Positions 34,001 through 46,300 of a stretch of DNA of 64,000 bases are shown here, piece after piece. Each line of letters begins with the position of its first letter. Position 1 is the first letter of the stretch. Origin of the DNA: Diorhabda sublineata (lineage: Eukaryota; Arthropoda; Insecta; Coleoptera; Chrysomelidae); assembly GCF_026230105.1 (NCBI RefSeq), contig NC_079475.1, forward strand, positions 28,022,086-28,086,085, read 5' to 3'. The translations under genes were made by a program, and so were the position numbers. The notes beneath the pieces are model-generated. The model was not told where the DNA came from. It made no database searches and saw only the letters and a list, made by a program, of their open reading frames with translations.

Positions 34001-37000
34001 CACTGGCATGGAAATATATAAGAAACGAGCAAACCGACTTTGCTTCTTCATGTATTAAACAATGGGATTTGCTCACATACATAACTTCTGATGTTTAACT
34101 GAAAACACTAGAAATATTATTTAAAATGTGATGAATCAATTCAATATATTTTTTTAAATTTGAATAATCTCACACGTATTTTCGTTTTAAGGTAGACATC
34201 ATTATGTCAATCGCTGAGACAAAAGGTTCAGTAAGAAGCAGAAGTATAAGATTGGCTTCAGAAATGCGCGCATGCGGAATTGTTGAGAAGGACATTGTAG
34301 TTGTTTGTAGTGCAAAAAACGCCGATCAAACTATTGGTAAGAAATTAATATTTTCGCATTCAACTGTCTAGCTGTTCTGGTCGACCATTATTTGACAAAT
34401 ACCTCAAATATTTGGTGTTAGTACCATACCCAGAAAAGTATGTTAAATAGAGATTTCTGGCTGTTACCAGACACCTTTAATATTTTCAAATATTCCAAAT
34501 ATTAGTTAAGACCACACCATTGAAGTTTTTTGTATCTGCTATTTGGGTGGAGTCTGACAAAATTCGGAGTTAACGCATTATAATGAAAATCTGTCTGTCA
34601 TGCTGAATTTTTTGTCCGACTGACGATGTGCCTTAATATTTTTATTATCGGACACTTAGATTTTTAGATTGTAATTACTTATAACTTACTTTTTATGTGG
34701 AAAAAGGAGTTGTAAATGAAAGATTTGCAAGAAATTGGCAATTTTGGTGCATAGATTCTGTTAGAATCAGTCATTTAGTGAAAATTTTTTTTTTCATATA
34801 TTTGACATATTTAGCGTGTTGGACGCGTCAAGTGACCCAATATCTTTGCCCGAAAAAGTTTTTCTCGTTAATTATATGATAAAAACTATTGATTAAAACA
34901 AAATTACCGATGTGCTTTTTGCATAAAATTGATAACTTCGTGACAGATTGACAGGCAAACACCTCACTAACATGATGCGCTAACTAGGAAATTTGTCTGA
35001 CTACTATCAAATAACAGATAAAAAAGTTTTAATGGTGTGATCACTGGTAGCTGGATCCAAAGACTATATGCCAAAGATACACAAGTGATTTGTGTTTTAA
35101 CAGATAGAATATCTCCAGTTTTTGATATTTTATTATTTTTCAAATCTATGCGAATTATGAACAATCAAATATTGATCGATCAAAAACATGTTTATAAAAG
35201 GAGAAAAATAATAAATGAGAATATTAAAAAGCTTTTCAAAAGTTTCTTAAACACTTTCTAACACTTTTTTTGTTTTCAAATATCAGAAACAATTGAATGC
35301 TTGACGTTCTGACTGTACCCATACTCCCACTTATTTAACATACTTTACCGGGGTGTATGGCATTTACCAACTATGACAACATTACTTCCAATAGTTTTAA
35401 AAAGCTGGACATAATTAGTTTCCAGACTTTCAGATAAAACACCTTGAAACTCAGTGAGAAACCACATTCTAAAGAAATGATTTTTGTTTCAAAAGATAGA
35501 ATATCTCCAATTCTAAATACTATATCATTTCTCGGATCTTTGTGAACTTTGGAAAAATAATTGATCAAATATCGATCGAATGAAAACACTTCCATGAAAA
35601 CCGTTGAAATAAAGAAAAAGTGAGAGTATTTGAAAGTTTTTCAACGATTCCTAAAACACCTTTTTCTGCTTTTTTTGATTCAAATATCACTTGTGCGTCT
35701 CCGTTATGCAAAACAATTGAATGCTTGACGAGAACATTTTATGTTCTTGTCATGCAAATTTTGGAGACCATATTTCCGCATTCACGCAAATTTTCTGTAA
35801 ATACTACCTTACTCTCTTATCGAAATTTTACCTCTGAGAAATGTATTTTCTCCTTCAACAAATATTTGCGCTGTATTCAATGTCTCGCTTTATGTCTCAG
35901 TATAATGTTTAGAATGTTTTTTCTCTGTTTCGGTATCACAACAAAGTTATTCTCGCACACATTTTTGTGTACGATTGTGAACGATTTTTGGTAATTTTCT
36001 GTAGTGGGCCATGGTGGTGGCACTTGAATAACAGTTTTATTTTGCCAGCTAACTTGAAAATGCATTATTCGGTCATGTATGAGGATGCTGTGAGGTTATA
36101 TCAATTTTGAGATACTATTTACAATAAAATATAATGAGTTTTTAAAAAAAGAAAATGTAGTCATGAAATATGCAGAAAACATACCAACTTACTGTGAAGG
36201 AATTTCTTGGAAGGATCTATCCTTAAAATGAATGGATAGTTTCATATATTGAAATTATTATGTGTATCTCTCCAAAGAGGTATAATATTTTCAGAATCAA
36301 CTGTCAAACATGAAACAGTACTACCAACCGATCACCTACGCTACTGTGTAATTTCCCTAATGTATATTTACAAATATTTTCCTATAAATCAATAATGTGA
36401 ATAAAAACAGAGAAAATAGTAAAAAACACCTTTAACAGAAGACAATTCTAGCATTCGTTTGGAAGTCTTGCTGGAATAAAAAGCCTTCTGCTACTTGCAT
36501 TTCAATACACTTTTTTCATGAAACTAAATTTCTAGGAGTTTCTAGAAATCTTATATGCACATAAATTCGGAACAAGCCCGAATGGGAATCACATATCTTT
36601 ATCAACATGGATAGTGTTGCGCAGCGTGCGATGATTAAATTCTTGAGTATCTCAATGAAACTTCACAAAGATTTTGTGGATATGCTAGGGAAATCATGTG
36701 TCATGAGTCATGTAGTAGGCAATCGTCTACAGATTTACTTGCATGTAGAACACTCATCAATCAATCGTTACAACATTCGACAATGTTAGAAAGCACATAA
36801 CATAAATGGTCATGGATACATACCTATGATGTAGATGCCAAAATGCAGAGTGACGAGTGGAAACCTCAAGGTTCACCATAGCGAAAACAATTCAAAATGC
36901 AACTTTTAGCAGGGAAGATCACGCAAAGGTTAAAAAACGCCACATGTTTTTCTCTTCAACATTTGAAATTTTCTGAGAAATAGCATGATACGTATCTTTT

Positions 37001-37288
37001 CTAATTTATAAAACAGTTTATAGGACACTAATATGTTATAACTATCAGTAATCAAACGATTAGTGCCGAGGAAATGAGTTTAACAATAGCCAGAAAGCCA
37101 AAAATTAGTTTGGAATTAATGTTAATTCGAATAGGCATAATTTATTGGCACTATAATTCTTTATGATTCTGTATTTGATAGTGAAATGTATTCAAATGTA
37201 CTGGCACATTTGACAATATTGAATTGGAGTTTAATCTGATTAGTGGGAATGTGGAATATCCTTTTAAGAATAAATGATTTTAGAATTT

Positions 37289-37351
<63 letters not shown>

Positions 37352-40300
37352 TTAATCTGTTGGGTGGATAATTATTTGCCTGATCAATTTTCTTAATTCA
37401 AGATAAAAATGAATTTAATATCTACTGGTTTTCGTAAAATCTCCTGTAAAAAATCATACAGAACTCTACTTTTAGTACTATTTAACAGGAAATTTGTGAA
37501 AGTTCTTGTAGCGTCTCTATTTCTGGGTGCAATTGTTGCTCCATTGGATCCTGAATCAAGTAATAAAGAGAAAGATCGTCTCATTAAGAAACTAAAGCCG
37601 AAGATATGTTTTGCCGATTCCAGGACAGAAACCCATATTAAACGAATATTGCATGAAATGCATCTTCAAACAAAAGTTGTTAGCTTCAGTCAAGAAGACG
37701 GAGGTTAGTAGTTTTTACAGCCTTCATTTGATACTTGGTTTTAACCTAACCTAACCATTACTCAATAAGTTGTGTGACTAGCTAAGAAAAACACATTTTT
37801 TTTGCCAAAAAACGATTTTATTCATAAATGTAATCTCCTTCAAGAGCCATACAATCATTCCAATACTTCTATAACATCTCGAAGCCGTGCTTGTAGAAGT
37901 ATTTGTCTTTTGCCTCAAAATACGCATTAGTTTAAGCTATTGATTCTTCATTTGAGCTGAGTTTCTTACCGGCGAGCATTTTTTTGAGATCAACGAATAG
38001 CCAGTAGTCACTGGGGGCCAAACCTTGGCTATACGATGGATGAGTAAGAAATTCGTAGTGTATTTCATTCAATTCAACCATCGCTGCCATCGAATAGTGA
38101 GTCGTGTATTGTCTTGGTGAAACAGTGGTTTTTACTATCTCATATGAGGACGTTTTTTCCCTGATGTTTGCATTCAAACGATCCAAGATCTCTATGTAGT
38201 ATCGGCTATTGATTGTCTCTCCTTTTTGGGGATAATTGATAAACAATATTCCAAGCGCATCCCAAAATACTGAGGCCATAACCTTTCCAGCTGACTGTTG
38301 TGTCTTTGGACGTGGTTCACCCGCTGCAGTCCACTCGAACACGTTGTTGTTTTTGATGTACTGTGAGTAAACGCGGCACCCACTTTGGAAAAAGCTTTCT
38401 CATATTCAAATGTTCATGCATAATTGTAAGCAAACTACCTTCTGATATCTTTACGGTCTCAGCTATCTCACGCAAGTTCAATTTACGATTAGATATTACT
38501 ATTTCTTGGACTTTTGATGTTTTCTGTGTTTTCTACCTCAATTGGGCGACCAGAACGTTCACCATCATCTATGTTTGTACGATCACGTTTGAATTTAGCA
38601 AAGCATTTAATTTAATAAATAGATCTTCACGATGGAGTAGAGTCCAGATAACAGTTTTGAAGCGATTGCTGACCTTGTACAGTATTTTTCTTTTCAAGAA
38701 GCAATGACAAATTAACACACAAAATTTTTTTGAATCCATTGTTTTGAAAATAACTAAATAACATAATTGGCTGTAATTTTTTTTGAATAATCGTTGTGTC
38801 ATGAAATTCCAGACATAGTCTTTTGAAAGTTGATACTATATAAACGTCATATGGATTTAAGAATGGCAGCGTCATCTGTGTGTCAGTCACACGACTTATT
38901 GAGTGATGTTATATATCCATCTAAATCGAACTATTTTCTCAGTATTCACATCCTTAACTTGACCTTAGATTCCTCGCTTATGGTATCTTTTGCCCGTTTT
39001 GGAAGGGATAATATTTCAACCGATTCTATGAAGACCATTTAATAATGAAATAATCATAGTAAATGTCAAAAATACAAAAAAATAAAACACTTTTCCTGAA
39101 AACGGTATACAAGAGGGAATTAAACAAAAGAGCATTTGTTTTAAATATAATTATTTGTGAAAATTTGTCAAAAAATTAGTCCTCTCAAATTTTTAGCAAA
39201 TTTATTTTCAGTCCTTCCACATTGAACGCTTGTAACAGCAATAAGAGAATTCGGGTTATAGTAAATAATTTAACTTAGTAGGCTTAGACAGTTTTTTGTG
39301 ATTTGCTTGCAAACCAATAGCAGCGTCATATACAAGTGGTACTTGGCGAACATAAAATAATATTTATTATCTTTAATTTGCATTTGTCAAGAGAATTTCT
39401 GGACATCTGGCATTTTATTATTAAGTTTCTATTCGGCCAAGTCCAAAATTTCTCAACTCAATCATGAATCTTTTAATGAAACATTATTTATATATATTTT
39501 TATTATTTTAGGGATATCTGAGTTCTCTAAATGGATTCAACACAAGGAAGATGAGGAATTTAGACCAATTTATATCGAGGATCCTAGAAGAACAGTTGCA
39601 TTGATATTACCGACACAAGGAACCACCGATTTTCCAAAACTTGTCTGTGTCTCACACAATAATATTTGTCTTCAGTGTATGAACTTTGCAGATATTTTCT
39701 ATCACCCCGTGAATATACTATCATTTTTCTCATTTTCATGGTTTCTACATATTATAATGGTGTGTTTATGTTTGGAAACATCAGTAACGTTAATTATTCC
39801 TGGACTTTTTTTTGAAAGATCCGCCTGTAAGGTTATACAAGATTTTAATGTTGAGTGTCTACTTTTGGGTACTGATTTTGCGATGAGACTGTTTCATAGC
39901 AGCGCTGCCAAGGTATAAATTCTATTTTATTAAGACATAAAATGTCGGAGATCTTGATTTAAATGTTAGAGAGGGTGACTATTTTGATATAAGAAAAGTA
40001 ACTTAAAAGATTGAGTAGAGTAATCGATTTGTTCAATAGGGTAAAGTAGAGATTCTGGGCTGGCTTCCAATAAAGCTATCTCACTTTTGTGTCTCTACTC
40101 ATTCGTGATTATCTGTTCCTGTCCAGTTTCATCAATGCTTCAAAACCTTATACAAACTTATTAATTTAATTTTCTTTAACATATTTTTTATGATTATTGC
40201 AACAAACAATTTTGCCAAACATTTATTTCGACATTTTAACCATGTCTAGACAGTACAAATGGGTCATGAATTGAACTACAAATGCTGCGGTCAAAAATCA

Positions 40301-43300
40301 ATTAAACTCAATCTAACAAAGCACAAATATACGTGTTGAGAATACTTTCTTACTAGACCCTGATTCACTATGCTGGTATGGGAACGCCTTGATCAGTAAC
40401 AAATAGACAGACTTTTACATAGGAATTGTTTAATTTTTAAAGAATGAATATTATGCTATTGCAGTTATTAAAAGTATTAGTCAAATTTATTTTATCAGTA
40501 GTGATTAGAGATAAAAAAGTGTTTTAACAATCACAGTTACTTTGAATATTGTTACCAAATACTCTGTGATTGAGTCTTTCACTAATTTATCTTACAATTC
40601 ATAGCGTAAGAAAGTAAAAGAAAATAATTCTTTTTTTTTTCTAGGATTATAACCTTAGCTGTCTGAAAACTGTTATGATTGGTGTGAATAATACAACACC
40701 GCATGATATTTATACACTCAAGAAAGCAATGCCAAAAGTACAATTCCTCTCTAATTACTCTATGGTGGAAACGGGATGTATAGCGGCAACGAGGTCAAAA
40801 GATTATCCTTCCATCTTTTGTGATAAACCAACCACCGTTGGGTCGCTAACTCTCAATTGCAAAGTTAAAATTATTAATATACATACGAAAGAGGTGTGTC
40901 CACCAAAAAAAGTTGGTGAGATTTATTATTCCGGTGATGGACTCATGTTAGGGTATGTATGTATTCAATAAGAGAGAGTACTCTCTAGTTTCTAAATATC
41001 TTTCACGTTTTTTAGCTTGCTTTGAATGCTTTGAATGATATCAGCTTCTATATCTCTGGTAAATTGAGGACGTCAATCGAATAGTCCAAAATAAGTTATT
41101 ATAATCGTGATATGAGTTTCACCTAGAACTCACAAAATATCATTTCTCTTCAGTACCTCCAAATATATAGCTTCCAGTAAATATCTCTATTATAATGAAG
41201 TTTCTTTTTATTAAGATTGATATTATGTGATTATAGTTATTTAGTGATTCCAATAGATAATTTTAATTTCTTCATTTCCAAGTTCAAATCTCCTTCTTAG
41301 AGAAAGAATCGATTTAGAACTCCATTTAGGTGAACTGTACAAACCACTCTATTAATCAATAATTAACCATCAGAAATAATTTGAAAATGTTGCATCATTT
41401 TTTTTTATTTTCTTTTATTTCAAATTTTTAAAATAACTTGTGGTAGAGAAAAAAATCACCTATTTAGTCTATGGTCTGAATAATTTGCCAGAGGTAGCGA
41501 GTGACACTTACAAGCTGAATTTTTTGTAACACATTCTTCCAGGAAATTATGGAAAAAACGATAGACTTCTGATAATTGTGTATCTGAATCGACGACAAGG
41601 GATGACCAAATATAAATTTTCCATCACACATGTGGCGATACAAATACGGAATTAATATTATGTATATTCATGCTTTTTCTAACAGTAAAATCATTCTGGG
41701 AAGTCATAATTTTGCGAAAGTATTTCATAATAAGACATAGGATTCATAAATATGATTTTCTTAAAACACCGTATGAGGTTATGAAGGCAGTACTTTGATG
41801 TACATGGACTATTTCAGAGAGGAAAGTGAGTCCATAGCCCGACATGACTTGATCGTTTGTGAGGCTTAAACTTTTAAATTCAGAGGCAGAACACTGTGTT
41901 TCTTAATAGATGTGTAAGTGTATACAAAATGATCTATAGCTTCTTGTCAACTTGTATTGTGACGGGTCGCATATCCTTTCATAACCTAACCAAATATTTC
42001 GCAGTGATATAGTTCAATCGAAGAAAAGTAAGGACAGTAATAAGATTAAAGGTATTGTTTATCATTTTGGATGCTTTGTGGTTTTCACATAAAGACCTAT
42101 ATAGTATAATAAATAAATCACTTTACTCATCTACCAAATACTGTTTTACAGGAAGTAGATTTTGGACAATACCTTCATTTCATACTATAATTAAGAACTT
42201 TAAATTTAGTTAAGTTATCAGATTCTCGTAATACTAAAAGGGTTTATGGTTTATAACCATTGACCTTCTTTTTATTATTTCACACTTGCAAAATAACTTT
42301 GCACGCTATCAATTATAATTTATATTTTCTGAGGAAGTTTATTGTAGTACTTCTTTTTTTATTGAAGGAGCAAAAATACGGTAAAAGGAAAAAATAACAA
42401 AGTTCTATTAAATAGACAATAATGTTATAATAGCATCTTTAAATTGGAATTTTCTATATATTATTGAAGCTTTTTAAAAATCACTCTGCAAATTTAAAAA
42501 AAAATTGTTTTTGTCACCAACAGAGAGGAATTATGCTGATTATCATTTTATTGCTTCGCAGGCGTTCATTAAACATTACTCATTAAGTTTCCTGTCAAAT
42601 GTAAACACAAAAACTTACCATTAATCTGAAAAATCAAGACTCTTCGGAACTGGAATCATAAAGATTAATTATTACGCCTTGAAGGTGAATAGAATATTCG
42701 TTTCCTTTTTTACGTGTCCAAAACAATTTTTTCATCGTTGTCAAACATGACATGTTTTTAATCTAACGAACTGAAAGTTGGTGAACCATTATATTTGTGT
42801 AGTTTTCGTTTGAATGTACTCCATATATGGAAATAGGATGACTCCTATACCCCAGCAAATAAAAAAAAGGAAATGGGAATTTCAAAACTGCGTATGGATT
42901 TCACAGACCATGCGGCTTTGGTAAAAAAATCGTAGATACAAGAAAAAATTACATTGCTCAAAGGAATATTTCATATAAAGAGAAATTTGTTTAAATTTAA
43001 TTTATTTTCAACTATTCCTTTAAGAACTTTTACGTTGTCATCAGTGCACTGATAGTGATAGGTTGCTTTCTGAATAATGAAATCAACTCTAACTATTTTT
43101 TAATATGGATCAGATTCTAAAAATGTCGCACTTACCAAAGGCAAATCGTATATCGAGTTTAAGCAGACATATTTCTAGAAAATATTTTGATATTATCAGA
43201 ATAGATTTTATTGCAAAACAAACCAAGTTCGTGGAAACAAATACACGGAAATGTAATAAATTATTTTTTTTAAAGGACAAGTTTTATTGTATGTATTAAA

Positions 43301-46300
43301 TGATCACGGTCATTATTTACCATAAATCTATTACTTTTGATACGATTTCATAATTTTACTTAATGTAAGTGAGAATTTGTCATCGACAGGAGGGTGGCAT
43401 TGATATCCCTCACTTGCACGCAATTATAAACTGGCTAATACGCATTCCCTACTTCTATCACTCGAATCCATGAATCCTGCAAATGGTGGTTACTCGTTTT
43501 TCAATTTAAAATGATATATAGTTTAAATAATCCTTTTTGGGGTTTATTTTTAGGGTTATTTTTGATATTAATTTAATAAACAGGTACATATTTTTTAAAA
43601 CAGGTATTGATCATTCTGTTTGATATGCGGAAATGATAAGATGAGTTATGCATAAAAATGACAGAATTTGGTGGCTGTTTGAGTGGAGCTGATTGGTGAA
43701 CAATTTTTCAAATAACGCTGCAGTTATGTCTTTGTAGATACCAGTACAAGATTAAGAAATGTTTTTAACGGATGAAAGTATTTGTTAGCATCCCTGTAAG
43801 CATGACGCATGGACTCATTTGAACAAGGATTGTTTAAGACACAATTTTTAGAATTATTACTCGTCGTGACTATCAAAGAAGGTTGCGTCTAAATTACAAT
43901 TTTCGAGTGTATTGATACTTGGCAAGTATACTTGTCGAAGCTCGACGATACGACATGAGTCAATAAAAACCATTCCGTTATCTAGCTTTTATGTTTAAAA
44001 CTCATTTTAAGTGGTGGTTAGGATACGTACGCGCGGTTTGTTCTGAATCACGTCCAAGTTTGATATTAAATTTGATTCATAAACGTCAAACACCTATTGT
44101 CGAAACACGTTTTCATTTTTATGCCAACTTCCTTCTATTTTATCGTATGATCTATAACCTCTCACTTGCATCATGCGATAAATGATGGAATACGTAACTA
44201 AGTTCATTGTTCAATTCTCTAGCTGATCTCCATATAATATTTTTTGATCTGTAATTCTCTACATTTGTCGTAAGTATGAAAATTATAAACCCTTCTTCAA
44301 AATTCGAAGCGATATACCAGTTTTGGAGTTGAAACTTTTCGTTACTTTTTCAAATGGGAATAGATACACTTCACTAATGTTGAATATTTCTGAAGTTATT
44401 TCAAGGATCCTGAAAGAACCATCGCATCCCGAGAAAAGGGATATTTTAGAACAGGTGATGTAGGGATGTTTGATGATGCAGGATGGTTGTTTGTGCGCGG
44501 AAGACTAGAAGATATGATCGATATTGATAATTGGTCTTTATTTCCGCTGGACATAGAAGACATTGTTCTAAGACATCCATATGTAAAAGATGCTGTAGTT
44601 ATTGGCAATCAAAAAACACATGTTATTCTGATCAAGAAAAATCCAGATGTAGTATTTAACGAGCCAGACTTGAAACGGTAAGTTGTTTTGAATTAAATAA
44701 TGACAAGTTACTGCTTTTACGTTATGAAATCATTGACTGAAGTTTCCCTGAAACAATCAATTAAGTTGATTAACAAACGCGATTGATGGGACTTCGATGA
44801 ACACTGAATCTCTCAACTTGTTCATTGTTATATGTTTTAAAAAACAATAATACAACATATTGTCCGATAACTCGTAGAGTGAGGGGTCAAAAGATGATGA
44901 AGAATTTTAAAGGGTGCTGGTGAAATTTTACGACGACATATCCGGACGCAAGTTTATGATAATAAAATTTATCCGGCTAGTGATGAAATGTGTAACAACG
45001 TTCATGAGACAATACCGAAATCTCTATCATTTTCTTTTTGTCAGAAATAATTCTAAATGATAAAAGAGGTAAACCAGCGTATATGAATCATTATGAAATC
45101 ACCACTGCATGTAGCTTTAGCTGTTACTCTGCAAAGAAAATTTGGCTCCAAAAAAATAATACAAATATGTAATGCTTTAGGCTTTTGCGGATCATACAAA
45201 GAAGCAATAATCAATATTAATGTCCCGAGTGCATGTCAAATTGTCGATAATTTAATTTTCTCGAATGCGCGAATGCGCACGAGAGGAAATTATGAAACAA
45301 TTTGACATGCACGAGAGGGCATTTTGGCAGACTATTACCTGAGAAAAATTTAATTTAAAATAAACAATAATTGTTCCTTTTCTTAAAATATAAAATTAAA
45401 ACCAAATGATGTTTATTAATCCTAGACGAAAATTTGGCACTAGTGCAAATTATCGATAATTTGCACTAGTGCAGTATTATCGCTGAAATTTGATCGTTGC
45501 TAAGTAAACATAAAATATTACAGCTTTTTGGTTGGCTTAAATTTTTCGAAGGAAATAGTCTAAGAAGCTTCTGCACAGATTCTGTGGAAATAAAAACAGG
45601 TACTTTGTACAATTTGTGCACGATAACGGAGATTTTAACGTCAACACACTCGATGGCAACGTTACTTTCCATAATTTGGGTTCGATTGAAATCGTAACTC
45701 CAAGCGATGATACAGCGACAATACAAACTAGACAACAAATTAAACGTTTATATAAAATTCCAACAGAGACTACCATTTCTGAACAAGGTCATATACCGCT
45801 TCAAATATACCCTGCTTCTGCTGGTGAAGGATTGAGAAAACTTCAAATCAAAATTTCGGAGCAAGAACCAAATTTAACCCACACAATTTCCTTAAAACTA
45901 AACGTTCTCTGGATGTATCTAAAATTCAAAACTAATAATGACTTCTCAGGATGGAACGGATTTATGAATCTCTTAACTAGTACACATGGTTTTGACACTT
46001 CGTCAATAATATTCTTACCATTCATTAACGCATCTCCAAGTGATTATAATACTTTGTATACGGCGATGAAATCATCAGTAGAAAACACACAGTCATTAAA
46101 TATAAAAATATGCATTGTAATTTTTGATCAACCTTTGTACATAAACTCACGAGATATAACTTCAGCGATATGTTTATCAGATGAAATATTTACTGTTGTC
46201 AGATTGGGTTCTTTTTATACGCTGATGTCCTATATGGGATCTATTGGTTATATAATGTCCGTGGAATTAAAGAAGTTCTCTCCACGATTTATGCCACAAA

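Larger units (their letters stand above)
31022..34191 (+). other. ANL gene intron 1
   Basis: Contains short dispersed repeats (31.6-32.5 kb) and a minus-strand LINE tail (33.2-33.6 kb). The open frame at 32609-32905 (minus) has no recognised pattern. Confidence 0.7.
34337..37475 (+). other. ANL gene intron 2
   Basis: Holds a diverged tandem duplication (about 35.0-35.7 kb) and a (TA)n tract near the acceptor. No other feature recognised. Confidence 0.7.
37704..39511 (+). other. ANL gene intron 3
   Basis: Contains a mariner element inserted antisense to the gene. The remainder is AT-rich. Confidence 0.7.

Noticed and set aside
35620..35994. 124-codon Phe/Cys-rich frame
   Set aside because: Largely covers a decayed tandem duplication; the residue bias is that of T-rich non-coding DNA.
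44396..44608. Minus-strand 70-codon frame
   Set aside because: Shadow of ANL exon 6 on the other strand.
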